Shown piece after piece: positions 7,791 through 14,074 of a DNA stretch of 17,120 nt. Both the position numbers and the translations under genes were made by a program. Under the pieces are notes generated by a model. That model saw nothing but the letters and a program-made list of their open reading frames with translations, did no database searches and was not told where the DNA came from. This DNA comes from Deltaproteobacteria bacterium. GTDB lineage: Bacteria > Desulfobacterota_B > Binatia > UBA9968. Every line of letters begins with the position of its first letter. The stretch's first letter is position 1. The stretch covers positions 1 through 17,120 of the forward strand of contig JACPSF010000268.1 in assembly GCA_016193385.1 (NCBI GenBank), given 5' to 3'.

Positions 7791-8473
7791 TTGACCGTCC
7801 GGGTCGGGGTGTCCGAACCGGCGGCTGTGGGCCCGGCGCCCAATTGGAGCAGATTAAAAAGAACTTCTTCACGGTCTTTGACGGAGGGCGCTTCGAGCAA
7901 GGCCTGTTTCTCTGCGGGATGGAATGGGAGGGCCACGCCCAATAAGTTTACCAGGTCAAAATCGGTGGAGCGATCGAGCTGGCTCGACTCTACTTGCAGC
8001 CCGTGCGCTTTGCCGTACTCTTCCAGCGCCCGGATCAGCGCAACTCGGTCGCAGCGCCAATCCGGCTTGGCGGTCGAATCCGGGAAATCACCGTAATTGG
8101 CCTTGACCCGTCGATAGCCCCGAAGCAGCGGCATCTCCACCTCAGCGCGAAAACGGTTGAGGCCCTTCAATTGGATCATGTACCGGCCGTCTGACAATTT
8201 CTGCCATCGTTCGATATAGCCCGCGCACCCAACCTTGTAGAGTTCGGGAGTCTCCTTGTCGGCTCCGGGTGATGGCCGGTTGTCCTGCCGGGGCACGATG
8301 GGCTGAATCATCCCGAAGACTCCCTCTGCTTGTAGAGCGTCCTCGACCATGTTGCGATAGCGCGGCTCGAAGATATGGAGTGGGAGGACCGTTCCCGGAA
8401 GCAGGAGGGCGCCCGTAAGCGGGAAGACCGGCAAAATCTCCGGCAGTGCTTTGGGTGGAAGATTGATGCTCAT
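7787..8473 (-). CDS. Stand-alone LON substrate-binding domain protein
   Basis: A 228-residue protein made essentially of the N-terminal LON (substrate-recognition) domain, without the AAA+ ATPase or protease domains of Lon (about 800 residues). The hallmark start LPVFPLTGALLLPGTVLPLHIFEPRY covers about 14-39. The GC-GYIE strand (about 80-90) and LKGLNRFR (about 103-110) follow, then a helical C-terminal part. Such proteins are widespread and their role is poorly defined; substrate adaptor or peptide binding is the usual suggestion. The start ATG 8473 has only a weak GAGA-type ribosome-binding site, and the gene lies 42 bases after the glutathione reductase stop, so it is probably translated from that transcript. 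The last 30 residues are Pro/Thr-rich and probably disordered. Confidence 0.9.
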   Translation of the reverse strand: MSINLPPKALPEILPVFPLTGALLLPGTVLPLHIFEPRYRNMVEDALQAEGVFGMIQPIVPRQDNRPSPGADKETPELYKVGCAGYIERWQKLSDGRYMIQLKGLNRFRAEVEMPLLRGYRRVKANYGDFPDSTAKPDWRCDRVALIRALEEYGKAHGLQVESSQLDRSTDFDLVNLLGVALPFHPAEKQALLEAPSVKDREEVLFNLLQLGAGPTAAGSDTPTRTVN

Positions 8474-8515
8474 GATGTCTCTTGTCGAAGTTTATAAATC
8501 ACGTCCGTGCCGCGG

Positions 8516-9907
8516 TCAAGAAGTTTCGGGTCGTCGGGCGTTCGAGGCATCCGGCTCCGGCACTTTACTTCGCATGGTCACGAACTCTTCGGCCGCCGTC
8601 GGGTGGATGCCGATCGTCGCATCGAAATGCGCCTTGGTGGCGCCGCAGGTGAGTGCCACGGCCAGCCCCTGGACGATTTCACCCGCCTCCTGGCCTACCA
8701 TGTGGCAGCCAAGGACGCGGTCTGTGGCCCGGTCCACGACGAGTTTCATCATGGTCATTTCGTCTCGCCCGGAGAGCGTGTGCTTCAGCGGCCTGAAGCG
8801 GGTGCGGTAAACATCGATCTTGCCGTTTCGCTCGCGCGCCTCTCTTTCCGTGAGCCCCACGGTGCCGACATTCGGTAGGCTAAAGACGGCGGTCGGAACG
8901 TTGGCGTAATTCGGCCTCATGGGATTATCGTTAAAAAGCGTTTCCGCCACGGCTCGGCCTTCAGCGATCGCAACCGGCGTCAACATCAGGCGATCCGTGC
9001 AGTCCCCGATGGCATATATATTCGGCACGCTGGTACGGGAATACTCGTCCACCTCGACGGCGCCTTTTCCAGTCAGTCTGACACCTAGACTCTCAAGACC
9101 CAGCCCGGCGGTGTTGGGGTGCCGTCCGGTGGCGAACATGATCTGGTCGACCTCCAAAACGGTCCCGTCGATGAGTTTGGCGCTCAGACCCTGCCGCCCT
9201 TTTTCGATCTTTTCCACGGTGGTCTGGAAGCGCAGGTCGATGCCCTTTTTTCTCATCTCGTCTGCCAGGGTCTCGCGCACGTCATCATCGAAGCCGCGGA
9301 GGAAGAGACGCCCGCGATAAAGCTGGGTGACCTTAACTCCCAGGGCGTGGAAGATGCCGGCGAATTCGACTCCGATGTAGCCGCCGCCGACGATGATGAT
9401 CCGCCGCGGCAGCGAAGGAAGGTAAAACGCTTCGTTGGAGGTAATCGCGTGCTCGGCCCCGGGAATCGCGGGAATCGTAGGCCAGCTTCCCGTGGCCACC
9501 AAGATGTATTTCGCCGTATAGCGCTGTTCCCCGACGGCTACAGTATGAAGGTCCAGCATCCGGGCGCGGCCATCGATGATCAGGACTCCGGCCGCTTCTA
9601 GAAGCCTCCCGTAGACGCCGTTGAGCCGCTGAATTTCGGCATTCTTGTTGGCGATGAGCCTATTCCAGTCGACCCTGTGCTCGCCCGCGGTCCAGCCGAA
9701 TCCGGCCGCATCTTCGAAGTCCTCGCGAAAGTGCGCCGCGTACACGAGCAGCTTTTTTGGGATGCAGCCGACATTGACGCAGGTCCCGCCCAGGTAGCGC
9801 TCCTCGGCGATCGCCACTTTGGCGCCGTAGGAGGCGGAGACGCGGCTCGCGCGTACGCCGCCCGAGCCGGCGCCGATCGTGAACAGATCAAAGTCATATT
9901 TCGCCAT
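8516..9907 (-). CDS. gor: Glutathione-disulfide reductase
   Basis: A 463-residue FAD-dependent pyridine nucleotide-disulfide oxidoreductase that reduces glutathione disulfide with NADPH in the cytosol. The FAD dinucleotide motif GAGSGG is at 12-17. The redox pair C43/C48 sits in [13 protein letters not shown]. The second dinucleotide site [11 protein letters not shown] is followed by two arginines in [10 protein letters not shown], the pattern that selects NADPH in glutathione reductases. The ATGRHPNT and YAIGD segments close the FAD site, and the dimer-interface acid-base pair is H435-E440 in HPTAAEE. Length and motifs fit Gor better than mycothione, trypanothione or mercuric reductases, although a related low-molecular-weight thiol cannot be excluded. 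ATG 9907 is preceded by purine-rich GGGAAGGG and by a good promoter. It heads the minus-strand unit with the LON-domain gene. Confidence 0.92.
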   Translation of the reverse strand: MAKYDFDLFTIGAGSGGVRASRVSASYGAKVAIAEERYLGGTCVNVGCIPKKLLVYAAHFREDFEDAAGFGWTAGEHRVDWNRLIANKNAEIQRLNGVYGRLLEAAGVLIIDGRARMLDLHTVAVGEQRYTAKYILVATGSWPTIPAIPGAEHAITSNEAFYLPSLPRRIIIVGGGYIGVEFAGIFHALGVKVTQLYRGRLFLRGFDDDVRETLADEMRKKGIDLRFQTTVEKIEKGRQGLSAKLIDGTVLEVDQIMFATGRHPNTAGLGLESLGVRLTGKGAVEVDEYSRTSVPNIYAIGDCTDRLMLTPVAIAEGRAVAETLFNDNPMRPNYANVPTAVFSLPNVGTVGLTEREARERNGKIDVYRTRFRPLKHTLSGRDEMTMMKLVVDRATDRVLGCHMVGQEAGEIVQGLAVALTCGATKAHFDATIGIHPTAAEEFVTMRSKVPEPDASNARRPETS

Positions 9908-9942
9908 CTTTCCGCAACCCTTCCCGCTATTTCGATTTTCCC

Positions 9943-9971
9943 ATCATAGTGGTAGTTGGCTTCATCCTCAA
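9943..9971 (-). promoter_or_regulatory. Sigma70-like promoter for glutathione reductase
   Basis: On the minus strand, TTGAGG (9971-9966, 4 of 6) lies 17 bases before TATGAT (9948-9943, 5 of 6). Predicted start is near 9936, about 29 bases before the gor ATG. Confidence 0.55.
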
Positions 9972-10186
9972 CACGCCGCATTCAAAATGCCCTAGTTGTT
10001 ATTGAGCGCAGGAGGCCTGCCCCTCAGCGGGAGCCAATAGGCCTCTGCCTCTCTGCCTCTAAGCGTTTACCCTGATACGCTCTTGTTCTCTGAGTAGCTG
10101 CAGTGCCGGATGTCTCCCCGCTTCGGAGCAGCCCCCCTGCGCTCTTGATTCTGCGGCAGTCTTTTCGCAGTCGAGGGTGCCGCTCG
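9972..10186. other. Intergenic region between divergent gor and binding-protein genes
   Basis: The whole gap is 343 bases (9908-10250). Apart from the two divergent promoters, I find no reading frame with a ribosome-binding site, no tRNA and no terminator. A 9-base inverted repeat, GAGCGCAGG (10004-10012) and CCTGCGCTC (10136-10144), frames the middle; with one mismatch it extends to 12. A short GCCTCT run recurs at about 10041-10060. Neither can be interpreted further. Confidence 0.6.
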
Positions 10187-10214
10187 TTGACAGCGAAGCT
10201 TTGGTTCAGATAGT
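10187..10214 (+). promoter_or_regulatory. Sigma70-like promoter for the binding-protein gene
   Basis: A perfect TTGACA (10187-10192) is followed after 16 bases by GATAGT (10209-10214, 4 of 6), with start near 10222. The layout TTGACA-N16-(A/G)ATAGT, with CTCTG shortly after, recurs upstream of the TRAP operon. Confidence 0.5.
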
Positions 10215-10250
10215 GTCGTTTCTCTGGAAGATTCTGATTGGGGGGTATTT

Positions 10251-11174
10251 ATGCGAGTTGCCGTAGCGGACATGATATCGAATTCGTATTTTCCGGCCAT
10301 AGCAGCGGTGGAATTGGGCTTTTTTAAGGATGAGGGATACGAGGCGAAGCTTGAGAATTTGTATCCAGTGACCAGGGCGATGGAGGTGATGCGGGACGGG
10401 GGGGTGGATTTCGTAGCGGGATCGGCCCATGCGACGCTTGCTGCGCTTCCGGCCTGGAAGGGGGGGAAGCTTTTGGTCGCTTTGGCGCAGAGGATGTATT
10501 GGTTTCTGGTGGTGCGCGCGGACCTTAAAGCGAAGCGGGGAGAGATCGGGATCGTGAAGGGGCTTCGGATCGGGGCAGCGCCGGGACCGGATGTGGGACT
10601 CAGGCAGCTTCTGAAAGAAGCGGGGATAGATGCCGAGCGCGCCGGGGTTCAGATCGGGCCGATACCGGGAGCGAGTGGCGCGGGAGTACCATTTGGGGTT
10701 TCTGCGGCACGGGCGCTGGAAGAAGGAAAACTGGATGGGTTTTGGGCTAACGGAATGGGAGCGGAGATTGCGGTGCGAAAGGGGATAGGCACTTTGGTCT
10801 TGGACGTGCGACGGGGAGATGGCCCGTCTGAGGCCGGCCGCTACACGTTTCCGGCTTTAATAACGACGGAGAGGAAGATTGCGGAGGACCCTGCCGCAGT
10901 GACGGCGGCGGTCAAGGCCATTGTGAAGGCGCAAAAGGCGCTGCGGGAAGATCCCCAGAGGGCTACGGAGGTGGGAAAGCGCCTCTTTCCTCCCGGGGAA
11001 GCAGGACTCATCGCAACGCTAATAGAGCGTGACCTCCCCTATTACGATCCCGCCATTTCCGAGGAGGTTGTGGCCGGGATGAACCGTTTTGCGCAGAAGA
11101 TTGGGATGCTCTCTAAATCTGTTCCCTACGATCAGGTCGTGGCGACGCGCTTCCGCCACTTGTGGGCTGAGTAG
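10251..11174 (+). CDS. NMT1/SsuA/TauA-like solute-binding protein without signal peptide
   Basis: A 307-residue periplasmic-binding-protein-II fold of the NMT1/THI5/SsuA group. Typical segments are the opening strand with YFPAIAAVELGFFKDEGYEAKLE (about 13-35), DFVAGSAHATLAAL (about 53-66), the KGLRIGAAPGPD switch (about 103-114), KLDGFWANG (about 159-167) and a C-terminal helix-rich lobe. Relatives bind sulfonates, nitrate, pyrimidine precursors or aromatic acids for ABC importers. The mature fold starts at residue 2: there is no hydrophobic leader, and upstream in-frame codons back to the stop at 10188 encode none, so the product should remain cytosolic unless the start is wrong. No ABC permease or ATPase is nearby. 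The coding strand is unusually rich in G. The ribosome-binding site is a plain G run at 10240-10245. A sensor, scavenging or enzyme-like role is possible. The Mo-hydroxylase gene follows 77 bases downstream. Confidence 0.8.
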   Translation: MRVAVADMISNSYFPAIAAVELGFFKDEGYEAKLENLYPVTRAMEVMRDGGVDFVAGSAHATLAALPAWKGGKLLVALAQRMYWFLVVRADLKAKRGEIGIVKGLRIGAAPGPDVGLRQLLKEAGIDAERAGVQIGPIPGASGAGVPFGVSAARALEEGKLDGFWANGMGAEIAVRKGIGTLVLDVRRGDGPSEAGRYTFPALITTERKIAEDPAAVTAAVKAIVKAQKALREDPQRATEVGKRLFPPGEAGLIATLIERDLPYYDPAISEEVVAGMNRFAQKIGMLSKSVPYDQVVATRFRHLWAE

Positions 11175-11251
11175 CGGTTTTTTGATCTTGGTCGCGGTGG
11201 TTTAGAGTTCGACACGCCGCTGCGGGGACTTTTGATTTCCGGTATGAAGAG

Positions 11252-13528
11252 ATGCGATACGTAGGTCATTCCGTTGCGACCCTGGACGGTTGGGAGAAGG
11301 TAACCGGAAAAGCAAAGTACGCTGCCGATCTCTCGTTACCAGACATGCTCCAGGCCAAGCTCCTCTTCAGCGATTACCCTCACGCTACCATTGAGAGACT
11401 GGACACACGTCGAGCGGAGCGGGTTTCAGGCGTGCGCAAGGTTATCACTTACGAGACTTTGAGCGGCATGTCGATCTGCGGATCGAAACTTTTGAGGCGT
11501 TACGGGCAGGCGATCAAGGATCGTCCTATTCTCGCGCATCAACGGGTCCGGTTTGCCGGTGAGCCCGTCGCTATCGTAGTCGCCGAAGACGAGAGCGCGG
11601 CTCGGGAAGCCGTGCGACGCGTGGAGGTGGACTATGCCCCGCTGCCGGTCGTTTCGGATATCGAGGCAGCGCTGAGCGGAGATAACTTGTTGCACGGTAA
11701 GGAGCCTGGCTACGAGTTGACACGCTCCGACATCCAGCCCGATTTTGGCCGCAACATCTGTGGCTACGCGTGCTTTGAGGCGGGAAATCCCGGTCTGGCT
11801 TTTCAAGAGTGTGATTTTGTAGTTCAGGACCAATTCAACTTTCCCTCCCTTTTTCACTATCCTATGGAGCCCCACTGCGCCGTGGGGATGGTCGCAAAGG
11901 ATTCCATTACTGTCTACAGTTCCACTCAGGCGCCGTTTCAGGTGAGGGACGAACTGGCTCATATCTTTGGTATCGATCCGGAGCGGGTTCGGATTATCGC
12001 TCCATTTGTCGGCGGCGGCTTCGGAGCCAAGGGGTTCGTGGCCATCGAACCGTTAGCCGTGGCAGCTTCAGCCGTTGCCGGAGCGCCGGTCATGGTTCGC
12101 CTTTCCCAGGAGGAAACGGCGTATACGACCAGACGGCACCCTGCGGAGATCCAAATTCGCAGTGGTCTCAACCGGGAAGGAATGCTTGTTTGTCGAGAAG
12201 TTATCATCCGTCTGGACACTGGTGCGTACGCCGACTTCGGCCCGCAGGTCACCAAGAAGGCGGCCTTCCGCTCCGCGGGGCCCTATCGGCTGAAGCATGC
12301 TCGCGCTGAATGCTACGCCGTTTATACAAACAAACTTCCGTCGGGCGCGTTTCGTGGCATCGGGAGCGTCCAGACCGCTTGGGCCTGCGAAGCGCACACG
12401 GAACAGATCTGCATGGAGTTGCGTTTGGACCCGATCGGGTTCAGGTTGAAGAATCTCCTGCGCGCCGGTGAGAGGTACGTTTTTGGCGGGCCGCCTCTGG
12501 ACGGAGATCCGTACAATGCGCTTAAGACCTGCGTGGACCAGTACGAGCGTCTGCGGCAGCGAAACCCAGGACCAAACGCGATTGATCCCACCATTTGGAG
12601 ATTTGGCGCCGGAGTGGCCTGCACGATGAAGGACGTTTCTACGGCGCCCTATGAGGCGGTGATCGAAGCGGGAACGGACGGAACTTTTCTGATCTCGGCC
12701 AATGCGCCGGAAATCGGCGGCGGCGCCAGGACGGTGCTGGTCCAGATTGCCGCTGAGGTTTTGGGTGTGCCGATGGATGCGATACGTATCGCCCCTGCGG
12801 ATACCGCGGTAACGCCCCCGACGTCGGGCGTCTTTGGCAGCAGAATCACCGTCCTGATGGGCGGTGCTGTAAGGCAGGCTGCCGAAGAGCTCAGAAACGC
12901 TATTTTGACTCGAGCGGCTGAAAGATCAGGACATAAGAAAGAAATCTTGTCCGTTATCGATGGTCAAATCGTCGGTCCGGAGAAGGTTCTGTTCAGCGTG
13001 GCGGAATTGGCGAAGCGTACGGCCGAGAGACTTACGGCCAAGGGAGTCTGCCGGCCGAAAGAAGATGCGGGTGCCATTGATATATGCACGTGGGAGATCA
13101 ATGCGGGTGTTGCTTCCGTGGGAGTGGATACTGAGTCCGGACTGGTTTCTCTGCGGTGTTACGTATCGGCGGCCGATGTGGGTAGGGCTGTTCACCCTTT
13201 GAAATGTGAGGGGCAGGACGAGGGGGCCGTGATGTTCGGCATAGGAAACACCCTGGTCGAGGAACAGCGCTTCGAAGGGGGAATATTGATGAATGCCAAC
13301 CCCATCGACTACTGTGTTCCCAAGTTTAAGGATCTGCCGGACATTTACTCTAGCGTCTTGATAGAAAACGCGGATGGGCCAGGACCCTTTGGAAGTAAGG
13401 GAATGGCAGAGGGAGGTTTAGCGCCGGTTGCCCCCGCGGTTGCCGCCGCGATAAGAAGCGCCTCGGGGATACTGGTGGATTCCCTGCCCATCACGCCAGA
13501 GAGGGTTTTTCGTCGCCTGACGCGGTAG
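11252..13528 (+). CDS. Xanthine dehydrogenase-type molybdopterin-binding large subunit
   Basis: A 758-residue catalytic subunit of the xanthine oxidase family (XdhA/CoxL-like), a Mo-cofactor enzyme that hydroxylates N-heterocycles or aldehydes with water as oxygen source. The small a/b hammerhead domain spans about 15-130 (EKVTGKAKYAADL at the start). Mo-cofactor loops are STQAPF (224-229), GGGFGAK (254-260) and AFRG (366-369). The catalytic base glutamate is E720 in GSKGMAEGG. There is no CO-dehydrogenase AYxCSFR loop, so CO oxidation is unlikely. At the usual GQG loop the sequence reads EIGGGARTV (487-495), so the Mo-cofactor glutamine is a glycine (G490). ATG 11252 gives the normal family N-terminus, although a spaced ribosome-binding site is lacking. 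The FAD and 2Fe-2S subunits needed by such enzymes are absent from this window and must come from elsewhere. Confidence 0.92.
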   Translation: MRYVGHSVATLDGWEKVTGKAKYAADLSLPDMLQAKLLFSDYPHATIERLDTRRAERVSGVRKVITYETLSGMSICGSKLLRRYGQAIKDRPILAHQRVRFAGEPVAIVVAEDESAAREAVRRVEVDYAPLPVVSDIEAALSGDNLLHGKEPGYELTRSDIQPDFGRNICGYACFEAGNPGLAFQECDFVVQDQFNFPSLFHYPMEPHCAVGMVAKDSITVYSSTQAPFQVRDELAHIFGIDPERVRIIAPFVGGGFGAKGFVAIEPLAVAASAVAGAPVMVRLSQEETAYTTRRHPAEIQIRSGLNREGMLVCREVIIRLDTGAYADFGPQVTKKAAFRSAGPYRLKHARAECYAVYTNKLPSGAFRGIGSVQTAWACEAHTEQICMELRLDPIGFRLKNLLRAGERYVFGGPPLDGDPYNALKTCVDQYERLRQRNPGPNAIDPTIWRFGAGVACTMKDVSTAPYEAVIEAGTDGTFLISANAPEIGGGARTVLVQIAAEVLGVPMDAIRIAPADTAVTPPTSGVFGSRITVLMGGAVRQAAEELRNAILTRAAERSGHKKEILSVIDGQIVGPEKVLFSVAELAKRTAERLTAKGVCRPKEDAGAIDICTWEINAGVASVGVDTESGLVSLRCYVSAADVGRAVHPLKCEGQDEGAVMFGIGNTLVEEQRFEGGILMNANPIDYCVPKFKDLPDIYSSVLIENADGPGPFGSKGMAEGGLAPVAPAVAAAIRSASGILVDSLPITPERVFRRLTR

Positions 13529-13532
13529 GAGG

Positions 13533-13574
13533 AGAAAAATAAGACGGGCTTCCTTCCCGGGAAGGAAGCCCGTC
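13533..13574 (-). terminator. Intrinsic terminator for leftward transcription (32-base perfect palindrome)
   Basis: Bases 13543-13574 form a perfect inverted repeat with 16-base arms (outer GACGGGC, centre CCCGGG). On the minus strand the arm is followed directly by TTATTTTT (13542-13535), the classic GC stem plus U-run of a Rho-independent terminator. On the plus strand the same stem is not followed by T residues, so it suits leftward RNA, although it could still slow RNA polymerase leaving the Mo-hydroxylase gene, whose stop is 14 bases away. Confidence 0.75.
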
Positions 13575-13767
13575 GCCGGCGCTAATGCGCCGTGAAGAAC
13601 ATCTCAATTTTTGTCTCAATGCCCGCCCGCCAGCAACCGCTTCAGCACTTCCATTCGTGTCGTGGCTCCCTCGGTGTCCTCTTGAGCCTGCTTGCGCGAA
13701 GCCCTTCCTCCGATTCTCGCTAAGCGAGCCCGTGCCTTCAGGCACTATAGTTGAGGGCTTGATTCAG

Positions 13768-13857
13768 CTAGCTCGGTGCCGAAGTATAAGCCCGGCCGAT
13801 GGTCGTGCCGCCCGCTGACAGCGGGCAAAAGTCGCAAGGTGGACTCAGCTCTCCCAT
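13768..13857 (-). CDS. Possible 29-residue peptide with CxxC motif
   Basis: A short minus-strand frame starts at ATG 13857 and ends at TAG 13770-13768. GGAGGT (13870-13865) lies exactly seven bases before the ATG, as good as any ribosome-binding site in the window. The product begins MGELSPPCDFCPLSAGG and ends in YTSAPS. It has one C-x2-C pair and no membrane segment. It sits early in the predicted leftward transcript, before the main hairpins, so a leader peptide is conceivable. No family is recognised, and at this length the frame alone is not evidence; the ribosome-binding site is the only real support. Confidence 0.3.
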   Translation of the reverse strand: MGELSPPCDFCPLSAGGTTIGRAYTSAPS

Positions 13858-13953
13858 AAATGTTACCTCCATTCTCTATAGGGGCCCCGGCGTGCGCGCT
13901 TTGCCTGCCCCAGCGCCTGTCTATATTTGGAGGTTCTGAGGCGCATTTTTCCT

Positions 13954-13980
13954 CGTATACCTATTCTCGACTCTTGTCAA
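13954..13980 (-). promoter_or_regulatory. Leftward promoter facing the control region
   Basis: On the minus strand, a perfect TTGACA (13980-13975) is followed after 15 bases by TATACG (13959-13954, 4 of 6). The spacer is short but within the tolerated range. It lies back-to-back with the TRAP promoter, 27 bases between the two -35 boxes. Confidence 0.4.
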
Positions 13981-14007
13981 GAAGGCTTTTTCCAAATCGA
14001 CCTGAGG

Positions 14008-14035
14008 TTGACATAACAGCCTGTTATCGAATAGT
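14008..14035 (+). promoter_or_regulatory. TRAP operon promoter
   Basis: A perfect TTGACA (14008-14013) is followed after 16 bases by AATAGT (14030-14035, 4 of 6), with a start near 14042. The leader to the dctP start is about 33 bases. The spacer is filled by a perfect palindrome, which suggests repression by a bound regulator. Confidence 0.55.
14013..14027. promoter_or_regulatory. Operator-like palindrome inside the TRAP promoter
   Basis: ATAACAG-C-CTGTTAT is a perfect 7-1-7 inverted repeat lying between the -35 and -10 boxes. The shape suits a dimeric regulator of the GntR/FCD or similar class, which often control TRAP operons; the class is an inference. Binding here would block the TRAP promoter and could also affect the divergent one. 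Confidence 0.55.
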
Positions 14036-14074
14036 CTCTGCCAAAAAATGGGACACTGGGTCCGTAGGAGACGA

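Larger units (their letters stand above)
13533..13947 (-). ncRNA. Putative structured leftward transcript of about 410 bases
   Basis: A TTGACA/TATACG promoter predicts a start near 13947, and the terminator ends near 13535. Between them, on the transcribed strand, are a stem GCCCGCTG/CAGCGGGC (13826-13810) and a three-way-junction-like element. The latter is an outer pair AAGCCCT/AGGGCTT (13699-13705 with 13754-13760) enclosing GTGCC-loop-GGCAC (13732-13745) and CTCGC-loop-GCGAG (13716-13728). A last stem lies at 13577-13592, just before the terminator. It also carries a 29-codon frame with an ideal ribosome-binding site. It matches no RNA class I know: tmRNA and RNase P signatures are absent. 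It is a prediction from base pairing only. It could be a small regulatory RNA, a leader/attenuator or the mRNA of a short peptide. Confidence 0.35.
13529..14074. other. 546-base control region between Mo-hydroxylase and TRAP genes
   Basis: No long plausible gene lies here. From left to right it holds a 32-base palindrome (13543-13574), a second hairpin CGGCGC-TAAT-GCGCCG (13577-13592), paired elements at 13699-13760, a hairpin at 13810-13826, a 29-codon minus-strand frame (13768-13857), two divergent promoters and an operator-like palindrome. A further minus-strand frame ends at a TGA at 13616-13618 and reads back to 13745 without a stop, but it has no start codon and I cannot assign it. Confidence 0.7.

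Noticed and set aside
7787..8473. Truncated Lon protease
   Set aside because: The protein has a natural length for stand-alone LON-domain proteins, its own start and stop, and no trace of AAA+ or protease sequence downstream.
10004..10144. Inverted repeat GAGCGCAGG/CCTGCGCTC as ends of a mobile element
   Set aside because: Nine bases over 140 can arise by chance in a gap this long, the interior encodes nothing, and no target-site duplication is visible.
11252..13528. Aerobic carbon monoxide dehydrogenase (CoxL)
   Set aside because: The AYxCSFR active-site loop of true CoxL is missing; the loop reads AFRG as in other xanthine oxidase family members.
13491..13745. 84-codon minus-strand frame through the control region
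   Set aside because: It runs through the terminator palindrome and into the Mo-hydroxylase 3' end, starts at GTG without a ribosome-binding site, and shows low-complexity Gly/Ser/Arg composition.
13529..14074. tRNA, tmRNA or RNase P gene in the structured gap
   Set aside because: No T-arm GTTCRA consensus, no CCA end and no RNase P core sequence such as GAGGAAAGTCC on either strand.
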